NCBI GenBank assembly: GCA_019245115.1
Contig: JAFARZ010000153.1
Location: 1 to 64,000, forward strand
DNA: 64,000 nucleotides
Direction of reading: 5' to 3'
DNA from: Streptosporangiaceae bacterium
GTDB taxonomy: Bacteria; Actinomycetota; Actinomycetes; Streptosporangiales; Streptosporangiaceae
In this document: positions 17,119 to 25,861 of the stretch, in pieces
Layout of the letters: the number at the start of each line of letters is the position of its first letter
How positions within the stretch are numbered: the stretch's first letter is position 1
The notes under the pieces: model-generated
Databases searched by the model: none
Seen by the model: only the letters and a program-made list of their open reading frames with translations
What the model was told of the DNA's origin: nothing
Program-made: the position numbers and the translations under genes

Positions 17119-17411
17119 TGGCGCTCGACCCCGACGAGAGCCCCGGCTTCCTGCTGTGGCATGTCACGCTGCGCTGGCAGCGTGACATGGCCGCGGCGCT
17201 GGCCCCGCTGGGCCTCACCCACGTCCAGTTCGTGCTGCTCGCCTCCGCCTGGTGGCTGAACTCGCGCGACCAGCACCCCAACCAGCTCACGGTGGCCAGG
17301 CACGCGGGCACCGATGTGAAGATGACCTCTCAGGTCCTGCGCACGCTGGAGGCGAGTTATGGGCGCGCTAAGCGAGGGAGTAGCCGGTCAGCTTGCCGAT
17401 CCATTCGATGA
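17118..17411 (+). pseudogene. Truncated MarR family regulator
   Basis: The first ~80 residues read as a MarR protein (GFLLWHVTLRWQRDMAAALA, LTHVQFVLLASAWWL, LTVARHAGTDVKMTSQVLRTLE). The recognition-helix region then ends abruptly at about 17357, and the frame runs into unrelated sequence, so the wing and C-terminal dimerisation helices are missing. The break lies where the convergent tannase-like gene ends (17368), which suggests replacement of the 3' part by that segment. It is unlikely to be functional. Confidence 0.7.
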
Positions 17412-19026
17412 GGTCTGGTGAGTCGTAGTTGACGGCATGGCCTCCGTCCCAGTACAGAGCTGAGTTGACGTTGTCGCCGAGTCCGGTGGTGATCGCGGCG
17501 AGGTTGCATACGACGGTGTGCGCGGTGTTGGTGTCGAGGGTGCCGGTCCGGATCCACCAGTAGCGCGCGCGGAAGGGGTTCTTCCGGCGCAGGTGGTATA
17601 GCGGGTTCATCATGGCGATCGTCTGCGGCAGATCGCTCGGGAGCTGCGCGCTGGAGTTGCCGGTGGCGTGGCGCAGGCTATAGAGCGTAAAGTGCCGCGC
17701 ATTGCTGGTCGCGTCGCCATAAACGGAGTTCTCCGTCGCGGACAGGTCGAAGGCGTCGAACGCGGGGACGCTCTTGCTGCGGCTGCCGACGTGGTCAAGG
17801 AACTTGTCCCAGGTGAACGCGGCCTGGCCGCCGGACCAGGTGATCCAGGTGTTCTTCTTCAGGTAGGTCTCTCGTCCGGTCGTCGTCAGCGTCTGGCTCA
17901 GCGCTTTGGTGGCGGCTGGCTTCAGGTAATCCGTCAGCAAGTAGGCTGCGTAGTTCTCCGCCGTGAGTGTCCCGTACCCGTTGATGCCCGGCAGGGCGAG
18001 GGTGTCCTGGTAGCCGCCGAAGGCGTCGATCAGCTGCTTGGAGTACGTCTGGTTCACCAGTTTCCCCGTGCTGTACTTCAGCGTGCCCCACATCCACTCG
18101 TACTGCATGTCGGCGTGGTCCAGGTCGGTGATCGGCGAGTAGCTCGCGGACAAGAAGACATGGTCGTCGGCGTCAGCCGCGCCGAGCGCCTCCAGGCCGG
18201 AGTCGTACAGCGCGCTGTTGCCGGATGCAGCGATCAGCGTGGACAGGGCCCCGCCGGCGCTGCCGCCCGAGGTGATGATCCAGTCGGTGTTTCCCGGGAT
18301 CCGGCCTTTGTTGTACCGGAGGTAGCGGATCGCGGCCTTCAGGTCGACGATCATGGCCGGCGCCTTGCCGTAGTATCTGCCGTCCGGCCACTTCAGGTCC
18401 CGCCCGCGGCAGCCCGGCTCCACCACCACGTAACCGCCCGCAAGTGCCATCTCACCGTCGTCGTAGCTCGTGTAGTAACTTGCCATCGAGCTGCCCAGCC
18501 CGGCGGACGAGCCGCCTGGGGCGGCGCCGCCCGGCCCGGACGGGCCGGATCCACTCGGAGCACCGCCGCTTGAGCCGCCCGGGCCGCCCGGAGCACCGCC
18601 GGGGGCGCCCTGGCCGGACGAGCCGAAGCCGCCGCCGAAGGAGCCAGCCGACACCCCGCCGCCCTGCGCGGTGGCGCCCCACGTCGAGGACGAGGTGTAG
18701 CCGCCGACGTTGATCGCGAACATGATCGGGGCGCTGGTCGCGTCCACGGCCTTGCCGTCGATCTCTACCGGCACGCTGACGTTCAGAGACTGGTACTTGT
18801 AGTTGACCGGGCGCTGTACGTAAATGTTGTTGCGGTAGAAGCGGTACTTGACCGTCCTCGTGCCGGTACCGGTCCTCACCGTCTTTGTCTTGGTCGTGTA
18901 CGAGCTTGCATCGAACGCAAGCGAGGATGTCTTGCTCGTACTCGAGGACGGCGAACTGCCGCAGCCGGCGGCCACCGGAATCACCGTTGCTCCGGCCAGC
19001 GCCTTGATCACGGTCCTGCGTCGCAT
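17368..19026 (-). CDS. Tannase-like/alpha-beta hydrolase lipoprotein (Tat)
   Basis: A 552-aa secreted protein. MRRRTVIKALAGATVIPVAAGCG is a twin-arginine lipoprotein signal with lipobox VAAGC. A Gly/Ser/Pro-rich low-complexity loop (about residues 120-175) precedes the hydrolase core. GSAGGALSTLIAAS carries the nucleophile elbow (G-S-A-G, ~252), DGGHAVNYDSPDLIEWI near the C-terminus should carry the His. The arrangement resembles subtype-B tannase/feruloyl-esterase-type enzymes, so hydrolysis of plant aromatic esters is plausible. The gene is intact but flanked on both sides by gene fragments, which suggests that it arrived by recombination. Confidence 0.72.
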   Translation of the reverse strand: MRRRTVIKALAGATVIPVAAGCGSSPSSSTSKTSSLAFDASSYTTKTKTVRTGTGTRTVKYRFYRNNIYVQRPVNYKYQSLNVSVPVEIDGKAVDATSAPIMFAINVGGYTSSSTWGATAQGGGVSAGSFGGGFGSSGQGAPGGAPGGPGGSSGGAPSGSGPSGPGGAAPGGSSAGLGSSMASYYTSYDDGEMALAGGYVVVEPGCRGRDLKWPDGRYYGKAPAMIVDLKAAIRYLRYNKGRIPGNTDWIITSGGSAGGALSTLIAASGNSALYDSGLEALGAADADDHVFLSASYSPITDLDHADMQYEWMWGTLKYSTGKLVNQTYSKQLIDAFGGYQDTLALPGINGYGTLTAENYAAYLLTDYLKPAATKALSQTLTTTGRETYLKKNTWITWSGGQAAFTWDKFLDHVGSRSKSVPAFDAFDLSATENSVYGDATSNARHFTLYSLRHATGNSSAQLPSDLPQTIAMMNPLYHLRRKNPFRARYWWIRTGTLDTNTAHTVVCNLAAITTGLGDNVNSALYWDGGHAVNYDSPDLIEWIGKLTGYSLA

Positions 19027-19206
19027 TCAATTGCCCTTCTGTCCTGTGCTGCTGTCAGCCGTCTTTTCTCGCTGTCGAGGAAGAGGCAGCAGCCCGTCGC
19101 GCCAGAACGGAAGCTAAGCAGTCCTGCGGCCACCGAACCTGAAGGAATCTTCTGGTTTATCTATGAGAAACAATATCGTCAACAATAACGTAAACAGCTC
19201 GCAGAT

Positions 19207-20115
19207 CTAAGCAAGCGGAAGCCGGATGACGAATTCCGCTCCGGAACCCGGCGCTCGCTCAACCACCGTGGCCGTCCCGCCGTGCGCGAGCGCGAGTTCC
19301 CTGGTGATGGCCAGACCGAGCCCGCTTCCGCCGCTCGCGCGCGAGCGCGCGTCGTCGAGCCGCACGAACCGGTCCCAGACGCGCTCGCGGTCGGGCTCGG
19401 TAATTCCGGGGCCGTCATCGGTCACCATTGCCGAGCACGATGGCGCGCTCCAGGTTGCCGGTCCGCAGGCAAACGCCGTCGGGCACGCTCCGCCGCGAGC
19501 AGTCGGTCACCACGCCCGCGAGGTCGACCGGAGTCATTCTCTCCGCGACCCGGCCGTCGAGGGCGGCCAGCACAAGGAGGTCGTTGAGCGTGCGGCTGAG
19601 ACGCCGGTGGCCTGCCAGCAGCTCGCCGACCAGCGTGTCGCGGCCGGTATCCGGGTGACGCTGGGCGATCTCGAGGGTAGCCGTCAGGCCCCCGAGCGGT
19701 GTGCGCAGTTCGTGGGCCGCGTCAGCGACGAACCGCTGCTGCCGGTCGACCGAGCGTTCCAGCGAGGCCAGCATTCCGTTGAGCGTCCGGGCGAGCCTGC
19801 TGAGCTCGTCCGATCCTGCCTGCGGCAGCCTGCCGGACAGGTCGCCGCTCGTGGTGATCGCCGCCGCGCGCATGCGCATCCGCTCCACCGGGCGAAGGAC
19901 GCGGCCGGCCGTCAGCCAGGCGACCAGGCCCACGACCACCAGCGCGACCGCGCAGATCGCCACGGTCGACAGGACCGCTTCGCGTACCTTGAGCTCGACG
20001 CCGCCGAGCGACAAGGCGGCCACGACCGTCCGCGGCCCGCCGGGTGCCTCGACCCGGACGGCGTAGATGTATGCGCTGGCCCCGGGCAGCACGGCGAGTC
20101 TCGGCAGGGGACCCG
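19207..20115 (-). pseudogene. Degraded sensor histidine kinase (internal deletion, 5' truncated)
   Basis: Two overlapping frames together make a histidine kinase: TM2 (STVAICAVALVVVGLVAWLTAG), HAMP (GRVLRPVERM), HisKA (RFVADAAHELRTPLGGL) end at VCLRTGNLERAIVLG, then a shifted frame resumes at VTDDGPGITEPDRERVWDRF with the G2 box GGSGLGLAITRELA. The ATP-binding N box between them is missing, so about 35 codons and the frame were lost. The N-terminal TM1 and most of the sensor are also absent; the 5' end abuts a cupredoxin fragment. No adjacent response regulator is present. Kinase activity is not expected. Confidence 0.75.
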
Positions 20116-20241
20116 ACCCCGGCCGGGGACGGCGCGAACACCTTCAGCTTCACGGCCGGCACCACGGGAAGCTACCAGTACATCTGTCCCATGCCCGGGC
20201 ACGCCCAGATGGGCATGCACGGCTCGTTCGTCGTCCGCTAG
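20095..20241 (+). pseudogene. 3' remnant of a cupredoxin (plastocyanin/sulfocyanin-like) gene
   Basis: The frame reads ANTFSFTAGTTGSYQYICPM, PGHAQMGMHGSFVVR and stop at 20239-20241. This is the C-terminal half of a type 1 copper protein, including the Cys, His and Met ligands (C-P-M-P-G-H-A-Q-M). No start codon, signal peptide or first His-containing half is present. The fragment starts where the antisense kinase fragment starts, so one event truncated both genes at their 5' ends. Confidence 0.7.
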
Positions 20242-20279
20242 CCCGGATTTGCCGTAACGAGGGCACGGTGCGGGCGGTC

Positions 20280-20633
20280 CTATCGCGTGCGGCGGGGCGA
20301 CGCGATCAGATGGTATGCGTCCTGGCAGAGTTCGGCGATCTCGGTCCAGTCGGGATCGCCGTCCAGGCGGACGCCGGTCCAGCCGCGATGGCCGACGTAT
20401 GGCGGGCGGAAGAACCGCGCCGGGTCGGCCGCGATCAGTTCCTGCTGAGTTTCCAGCACACTGGCACACCACAGGTGAGGGAAATGGTTGTCGTGATGAC
20501 CGTCCGCCCACAGCGTGACGAACGCGCGCTTGTCCCGGACGAACCAGGTCGGCGCGCCGTGGCTGGGCCGCTCGGTCACCTCGGGCAGCGTCAGGCATAT
20601 CTGCCGAAGCCGTTCCGCCAGGTCGTCCGCCAT
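20280..20633 (-). CDS. MmcQ/YjbR family protein
   Basis: A 117-aa protein starting MADDLAERLRQICLTLPEVTE, with SHGAPTWFVRDKRAFVTLWADG, HLWCASVLETQQELIAADPARFF and GHRGWTGVRLDGDPDWTEIAELCQDAY, the full YjbR/CyaY-like fold. The TAGTTT hexamer 7 nt before the ATG suggests leaderless transcription. The family is widespread but without a settled biochemical function; DNA binding has been suggested. It follows a large structured intergenic region. Confidence 0.88.
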   Translation of the reverse strand: MADDLAERLRQICLTLPEVTERPSHGAPTWFVRDKRAFVTLWADGHHDNHFPHLWCASVLETQQELIAADPARFFRPPYVGHRGWTGVRLDGDPDWTEIAELCQDAYHLIASPRRTR

Positions 20634-20731
20634 GAGGCCAAAACTAGCAGGCCGGCAGACGAGCGGTCCGGCCCAGCCGCCTTCGCTGAGATGCCCTGCC
20701 AGCCTTGGCGAACTACGCGTATCGCCACGTA

Positions 20732-20822
20732 GCGGGCACACGGGCCGGACATTTCGCGGAAGATAGGGGTCTTTTGGAAGAAAAGGCGCTTCGGAAACCG
20801 GCGCCCCTTTCCTCCGCGAAGC
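20732..20822 (+). repeat. Dispersed intergenic repeat, copy A
   Basis: This segment aligns by eye with the reverse complement of 49072-49164 over about 90 bp at roughly four matches in five, including the identical stretches TGGAAGAAAAGG and CTTCGGAAACCGGCGCCC. The main length difference is 3 nt. Both copies lie in noncoding gaps upstream of minus-strand genes. Nature unknown (regulatory element, small RNA, or MITE-like). Confidence 0.65.
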
Positions 20823-20981
20823 CCTTTCCTCCGCGAAGCCCTTTCTTCCACGTTGCCCAGCGCGGCCGTCGCCCGCATACAGAATTTGAAGATCCAGGGC
20901 CTCCAGCGCGTCAATGGCGCTGGCCGGGGCGCAGGCCAGCTCGGATCTTTGCCCTTCACCACCGCGCAACGCGGAAATTCC

Positions 20982-21035
20982 GTGCTGCGCGGAAATTTAA
21001 CGGCTGTATTTGTACAAATAATTTCCACGCAGCAC
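20982..21035. repeat. Large hairpin with inner AT-rich palindrome
   Basis: Arms of 16 bp with one mismatch, GTGCTGCGCGGAAATT (20982-20997) and AATTTCCACGCAGCAC (21020-21035), enclose a 22-nt loop. The loop and the first base of the right arm contain the perfect 14-bp palindrome TATTTGTACAAATA (21007-21020). Such an AT-rich palindrome is very unusual here. It could be an operator or a structured RNA element. Confidence 0.6.
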
Positions 21036-21321
21036 GAATGTTCCGTCTTAATTCGCATCCCGTTCGAGGCGCGCCAGACATTCTGGGTAATCCGGTAATC
21101 ACGAGGTCGGGGACCGGGATCGGCGACATTTCCGTCATGGCCCGAACGTACCTGAGGATGAAAAACAATTGCCGACGGCGGAACCGGCCAGCCTCGGGGA
21201 CGGCCGGCACGTGTCCCCAAAAGTGGGTACACGTAGTAATTCCGGTGAACCGGGGTCACCTGGCGACCGTACTCCGGGGTAGAGGGGATCTACGGGCCCA
21301 GGCCCGGACAGGGAGCGGTAG

Positions 21322-21813
21322 ATGACAACGCAGGTGATGACTCAAGCGCGCCCGAAAACGGCGCTGATGGTCCCTGAACTCGCCGTCCGGATGGTTAGCG
21401 CGCTGCTGGCGCTGGCCGTGGCCGTCGTGCACATAGCGGACCAGGGAGGGGTCACCAACTTCACCTCACCGGACTGGCTGGGCTGGAGCTACCGGCTCAT
21501 CGAGATAGGCGGCGTGCTCACCGCGATCGCGCTGCTGCTGCCGTTCCTTTCCTGGCTCGGCTGGGGCGCCGCGGTACTGCTCGGGGTCGGACCGTTCCTC
21601 GGCTACCTGGCATCGCGCTCGATCGGCCTGCCGGGCGACCACGGGGACGTCGGCAACTGGGGCTACTGGGTGGGCACGGTCTCACTGATCGTCGAGGCCG
21701 CGCTGATCATCCTGAGCCTCGGCATGCTGTGGTCACTCGGCCGGCTCACGGGGGGCCGGCTCACGGGGGGCCGGCTCACGAGGGGCCGGCTCTCTCGAAG
21801 GCGTGCCGTGTAG
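21322..21813 (+). CDS. Small polytopic membrane protein
   Basis: A 163-aa protein with about four TM segments (VRMVSALLALAVAVVHIADQ, LIEIGGVLTAIALLLPFLSW, GAAVLLGVGPFLGYLA, WVGTVSLIVEAALIILSLGML). The short basic C-terminal tail repeats GGRLT. It resembles small uncharacterised actinobacterial integral membrane proteins; no catalytic motif is seen. Likely cytoplasmic-membrane located, function unknown. Confidence 0.78.
   Translation: MTTQVMTQARPKTALMVPELAVRMVSALLALAVAVVHIADQGGVTNFTSPDWLGWSYRLIEIGGVLTAIALLLPFLSWLGWGAAVLLGVGPFLGYLASRSIGLPGDHGDVGNWGYWVGTVSLIVEAALIILSLGMLWSLGRLTGGRLTGGRLTRGRLSRRRAV
21739..21795 (+). repeat. 15-bp in-frame tandem repeat
   Basis: Almost four units of GGCCGGCTCACGGGG (21739-21753, 21754-21768, 21769-21783 and a partial unit) encode the tail of the membrane protein as a GRLTG repeat. 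Unit length is a multiple of three, so copy-number change would alter tail length without breaking the frame. Confidence 0.8.
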
Positions 21814-21863
21814 CGGCTCCGGACGGGTGAGCCGCGGTTCGGTCCGGCCGGTACCGACCTGGC

Positions 21864-24863
21864 ATGCTTGCTGATATGGACACGCGGGTGTCGAGCACGA
21901 TCCTGGTCGGCCGGTCCGGTGAGCTGTCCGCGCTCGCCACCGCGCTGGCGGAGACCAGCCGCGGCAACCCGTCGGCGGTCCTGGTCGGCGGGGAAGCCGG
22001 GGTGGGAAAGTCCCGGCTGGTCGCCGAGTTCGCCGGGCGAGCCCGCGCTGCCGGCGTCCGGGTCCTGCTCGGCGGCTGCCTGGAGCTGAGCGCGGAGAGC
22101 CTGCCGTTCGTCCCGTTCACCTCCGTGCTCCGGGGACTGGTACGCGAACTGGGGACCGGCGGGGTCGCCGAGTTGCTTCCGGGAGGTTCGTCCCGGGAGC
22201 TGGCCCGGCTGCTACCGGAGTTCGGCGACCCCGCGCAAGCCGATGACACAGGCCAGGCGCGGGCGCGCCTGTTCGAGCACATGCTCATCCTGCTGGAGCG
22301 CCTGGCCGAGGCGAAACCGGTGGTGCTGGTCATCGAGGACGCGCACTGGGCCGACCAGTCGACCCGGGATCTGCTGGCCTTCCTGATCCGGAACCAGCCG
22401 TCTGCGGACGGCGTCCTGATCATGGTGACATACCGGTCTGACGAGCTGCATCGCACCCATCCGCTGCGGGCGCTGCTCGCCGAGCTGGACCGGACCGGCT
22501 GGGTCAGCAGGATTGAACTCGGCAGGCTGTCCCGCCGGGACACCGGCGAACTGGTCGCCGGGCTCAGCGGCCGGGAGCCGGACGACGACGCGCTCACCGG
22601 CGTCTACCGGCGTACCGAGGGAAACCCGCTGTTCATCGAGGCACTCCTCGCCGAACGCGAACTCGGTTCCGAACTGCCCCGGTCACTGCGCGACCTGCTG
22701 GTGTCCGGCTTGCGGCGGCTGCCGGACGAAACCCAGGAAGTGGTCCTGGTGGCCAGCGCGGGCGGCGAGCGGGTAGGCCACATGCTGCTGGCCGCGGTCA
22801 CCGGACTGGACGCCGTCGCGCTCGGCCAGGCGCTGCGCCCGGCGGTGGCGGCCAACGTGCTGCTGACGGACACCGACGGCTTCAGGTTCCGGCATGCCCT
22901 GATACGCGAAGCGGCGCACGACGAGCTGCTGCCCGGTGAACGCGGTCAGTTGCATCGCAGGTTCGCCGAGGCCATCAACGACAACCCGGCGCTGGTCGAG
23001 CCGGGACGCGCCGCGGTCGAGCAGGCCCATCACTGGTACGAGGCGCATGACAGCACACAGGCGCTGATCAGCGCATGGCAGGCGGCCGGCCAGGCAGGCC
23101 TCGCGGTGGCATACGCGGAACAGCTCGCGATGCTGTCCCGGGTGCTCGAGATATGGAACCAGGTGCCGGACGCCGAGCGGAGAATCGGCGCTGATCATGT
23201 CGCGGTGCTCGAAGCGGCGGTTCAGGCGGCAGCGCTGGCCGGAGAGCAGGATCGCGGGATCATGCTGGCCCAGGCCGCGCTGCGCGAGGTCGACACCGCG
23301 GCGGATCCGGTTCGTGCGGCGCTCTTGCTGGAGACCTGCGGGCGCCTGAAGTACCAGCTCGGCCGGGAAGGCTACGCCGAGGACCTGCGGGCGGCCGTCC
23401 GGCTGGTCCCAGCCGACCCGCCCGGTCCGGAGCGGGCCCGGGTGCTCGAAGCGCTGGCCCACAACACCCTCTACGTGCATGGCGGCTGGGGCGATCCAGA
23501 GCTGCGGGCCGCCGCGGAAGAGGCCGTGGTCATCGCGCGGCGAACCGGTGACGCCGCCACCGAAGCGGCCGCGCTGGTCACTATCGCCTGCGCCGAGCCG
23601 ATCGGCGGGAATGTGGCGCGTATCCGCGGCTGGCTGACGCAAGCTCGGACACTCGCGTCCCAGGCCCGCGCGTACCAGCCACTGCTGGGTGCCGCCGTCA
23701 CGGAGTCCAACCTCCTGGAATCCGCGGGCCTGCACGGACTGGCCGCCGAGGTCGCGCGAGAGGGGCTGGCGACCGCGAGGGAATACGGGCTGGCCCGGAC
23801 AGTAGGGGCCGTCCTGGCCAGCAACCTGGCAGAGCCGTTGGTGTCGATGGGCCGGTGGGACGAGGCGAGCGAGGTGATCGAGCGCGCTCTGGAACTCATG
23901 CCACCACGGACCAGCAGGGCCTACCTGTGGCGGCTGGCCGGTGACATCGCCCTGGGACGCGGCGATCTGACCGCCGCGGCGGAATCCGTCGCCGCCATCC
24001 GGGCCGTGCTCGAGCGGGCCAGGTTCAACAGCCAGTATCACCTCGGCCTTGCTCGCCTGGACGTCGAGCTACGACTGGCCGGGGAAGGGCTGGCCGAAGC
24101 TCTGGACGCCACGGAAGACGCTCTCGAACGCTTCGACCTGCCGCACAGCCCCCGGTACGCATGGCCGTTGATCGTGGCGGGCGCCCGGGCATGTGCGGCA
24201 GCCGCCACCGCCCGCGACCCGGAGCTGCGCGCGAAGGCAGCCGCATTGGCTGACCGCCTGCGTACCGAGGCGGACAAGCTCAGCGTGGAAGAACAGGCCC
24301 AGCGCGCCCACCAGCTCACGTTCACCGCCGAAGCGGAGCAGGGTGACCGGACCGCCTGGGACCGGGCCGCGTCGGCCTGGGAGACCATCGGCGAGCCGTA
24401 TCCGCAAGCGCTGGCCTTGCTGCGGTCCGCCGAGGCGGCGCTCGGCGACGGCGATCGGGATGGCGGTGCCGCCCGGTTGCGCCGGGCCGGCGAACTCGCG
24501 CGCCGGCTGGGCGCTCGACCGCTGCACGATGACATAACGCTTCTGGCCCGGCGGGCCCGGATCGCGCTCAGCGATCCGGGAGGCAATGCGGGAGGCAATC
24601 CGGCACCCGGCCACATCGATGCGGCCGGACCGGAATCCACCGGGCTGACCGCGCGGGAGCTGGAAGTGCTGCGGCTGGTCGCGGACGGCCAGAGCAACCG
24701 CGAGATCGCGCAGGAGCTGTTCATCTCGACCAAGACAGCCAGCGTGCACGTGTCCAACATCCTCCGCAAGCTCAACGCGGCCAGCCGAGGCGAAGCGGCC
24801 GCCATCGCCCACCGGACCCGGCTCCTCGGCCCTGTCCGGGACGAGCCCCACGCGCCGGCGTAA
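21864..24863 (+). CDS. LuxR family regulator, LAL type (ATPase + HTH)
   Basis: A 999-aa regulator (alternative start ATG 21876). The N-terminal AAA_16 domain has Walker A GGEAGVGKSRL (~43-52) and Walker B VVLVIEDAHWAD. A long alpha-helical TPR-like middle follows, and a C-terminal LuxR HTH ends the protein (GLTARELEVLRLVADGQSNR then EIAQELFISTKTASVHVSNI). LAL proteins are typically activators that respond to small inducers through the ATPase module. The next gene encodes an LLM oxidoreductase 64 bp downstream in the same direction. A close relative, convergently placed, lies at 27.6-31.1 kb. Confidence 0.92.
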   Translation: MLADMDTRVSSTILVGRSGELSALATALAETSRGNPSAVLVGGEAGVGKSRLVAEFAGRARAAGVRVLLGGCLELSAESLPFVPFTSVLRGLVRELGTGGVAELLPGGSSRELARLLPEFGDPAQADDTGQARARLFEHMLILLERLAEAKPVVLVIEDAHWADQSTRDLLAFLIRNQPSADGVLIMVTYRSDELHRTHPLRALLAELDRTGWVSRIELGRLSRRDTGELVAGLSGREPDDDALTGVYRRTEGNPLFIEALLAERELGSELPRSLRDLLVSGLRRLPDETQEVVLVASAGGERVGHMLLAAVTGLDAVALGQALRPAVAANVLLTDTDGFRFRHALIREAAHDELLPGERGQLHRRFAEAINDNPALVEPGRAAVEQAHHWYEAHDSTQALISAWQAAGQAGLAVAYAEQLAMLSRVLEIWNQVPDAERRIGADHVAVLEAAVQAAALAGEQDRGIMLAQAALREVDTAADPVRAALLLETCGRLKYQLGREGYAEDLRAAVRLVPADPPGPERARVLEALAHNTLYVHGGWGDPELRAAAEEAVVIARRTGDAATEAAALVTIACAEPIGGNVARIRGWLTQARTLASQARAYQPLLGAAVTESNLLESAGLHGLAAEVAREGLATAREYGLARTVGAVLASNLAEPLVSMGRWDEASEVIERALELMPPRTSRAYLWRLAGDIALGRGDLTAAAESVAAIRAVLERARFNSQYHLGLARLDVELRLAGEGLAEALDATEDALERFDLPHSPRYAWPLIVAGARACAAAATARDPELRAKAAALADRLRTEADKLSVEEQAQRAHQLTFTAEAEQGDRTAWDRAASAWETIGEPYPQALALLRSAEAALGDGDRDGGAARLRRAGELARRLGARPLHDDITLLARRARIALSDPGGNAGGNPAPGHIDAAGPESTGLTARELEVLRLVADGQSNREIAQELFISTKTASVHVSNILRKLNAASRGEAAAIAHRTRLLGPVRDEPHAPA

Positions 24864-24913
24864 ACGACTCGGCTTCGCCGAGGATGCGGTGGGGGTTGAA
24901 CCACAGCCGTTTG

Positions 24914-24928
24914 TGACAATGCTTGTCA
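24914..24928. promoter_or_regulatory. Palindrome over the LLM gene start
   Basis: TGACAA-TGC-TTGTCA is a perfect 15-bp inverted repeat covering both possible ATG codons (24919 and 24928) of the oxidoreductase gene. Such placement suits a repressor site or translational occlusion; the binding protein is unknown. Confidence 0.4.
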
Positions 24929-25842
24929 TGCTTATTGGTTGCGGAGCACCGGTGGCTGGCTCCTGGGCCACCCCAGAACACCTAGGCTCATTCGCGCAGC
25001 AGGCGGAACAGGCCGGATATGCATCGTTGTGGACGTTCCAGCGGCTGCTCGTGCCCGTTGGCTCGGACATGGAGCCCGTGTACCACAGCGTGCTCGACCC
25101 GATGGTGGCGCTCGGGTTCGCCGCGGCGCGTACCTCGCGGATCCGGCTGGGCGTGGCGGTGATCAACCTGCCGTTCGTGTCCCCCGGGTACCTGGCCAAG
25201 CAGGCGACGACCGTCGACGTGCTGTCCGGCGGCCGGCTGGACCTCGGGCTCGGCATCGGCTGGATGCCCGAGGAGTTCGCGCTGACCGGAGGGTCGACGG
25301 CCCGGCGTGGGGCGCGGACCGAGGAGTATCTCGCCGTGCTGCGTTCGCTGTGGGCCCCTGGCGACAGAAGCTCGTTCAGCGGCGAGTTCTACACGGTTCC
25401 GCCGGGGCGGCAGGACCCGCGTCCGGTGCAGCGCTCTCAAGAACAGCGGCCGGGGCCGCCCGTCCTGCTCGGCGGCATGTCGCGGCCGGCCATGGAACGC
25501 GCCGGGCGCATCGCGGACGGGTGGATCACCTCCAGCCGCGCCGACCTGTCGAAGATCAGCGAGGCGGTCGGGGTCGTCCAGGACGCCGCGGCCGCCGCCG
25601 GACGCGACCCCGGCCGGCTGCGCATCATCTGCCGCGGCGTGGTGCGCGCCGGCGGGGACGGGAGCCAGATGCTGTCGGGAAGCTACGAAAAGATCCGCGA
25701 CGACGCGGCGTGGCTGGCCGGGCAGGGCGTCACCGAGCTCTTCTACGACCTGAACTGGGACCCGCAGGTGGGCAACCCGTCGGTGGCACCGGAGGCGGCG
25801 GCCGCCCGCGCCCGCGACATCCTCACCGCGCTCGCCCCGTAG
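24928..25842 (+). CDS. LLM class (F420-type) flavin-dependent oxidoreductase
   Basis: About 304 aa from ATG 24928 (MLIGCGAPVAGSWATPEHL), chosen because homologous proteins begin this way; ATG 24919 is possible. It has the luciferase-like TIM barrel pattern: FAQQAEQAGYASLWTFQRLL, TSRIRLGVAVINLPFVSPGYL, KQATTVDVLSGGRLDLGLGIGW, then PPVLLGGMSRPAMERAGRIADGW. Actinobacterial LLM enzymes of this type usually use F420 or FMN to reduce or oxidise small organics. Substrate unknown. A strong hairpin terminator follows 20 bp downstream. Confidence 0.88.
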   Translation: MLIGCGAPVAGSWATPEHLGSFAQQAEQAGYASLWTFQRLLVPVGSDMEPVYHSVLDPMVALGFAAARTSRIRLGVAVINLPFVSPGYLAKQATTVDVLSGGRLDLGLGIGWMPEEFALTGGSTARRGARTEEYLAVLRSLWAPGDRSSFSGEFYTVPPGRQDPRPVQRSQEQRPGPPVLLGGMSRPAMERAGRIADGWITSSRADLSKISEAVGVVQDAAAAAGRDPGRLRIICRGVVRAGGDGSQMLSGSYEKIRDDAAWLAGQGVTELFYDLNWDPQVGNPSVAPEAAAARARDILTALAP

Positions 25843-25861
25843 CCACCCGCCGGGCTTGGGT

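Larger units (their letters stand above)
20634..21321. other. Long structured intergenic region
   Basis: No convincing gene. It contains a dispersed ~90-bp repeat (20732-20822), a short 17-bp tandem repeat (TTTCCTCCGCGAAGCCC) at about 20808-20845, and a large hairpin enclosing an AT-rich palindrome (20982-21035). The region between 20930 and 21100 is clearly AT-richer than its surroundings. Confidence 0.7.

Noticed and set aside
22683-24041. 452-codon minus-strand frame
   Set aside because: Antisense to the LAL regulator; composition typical of shadows.
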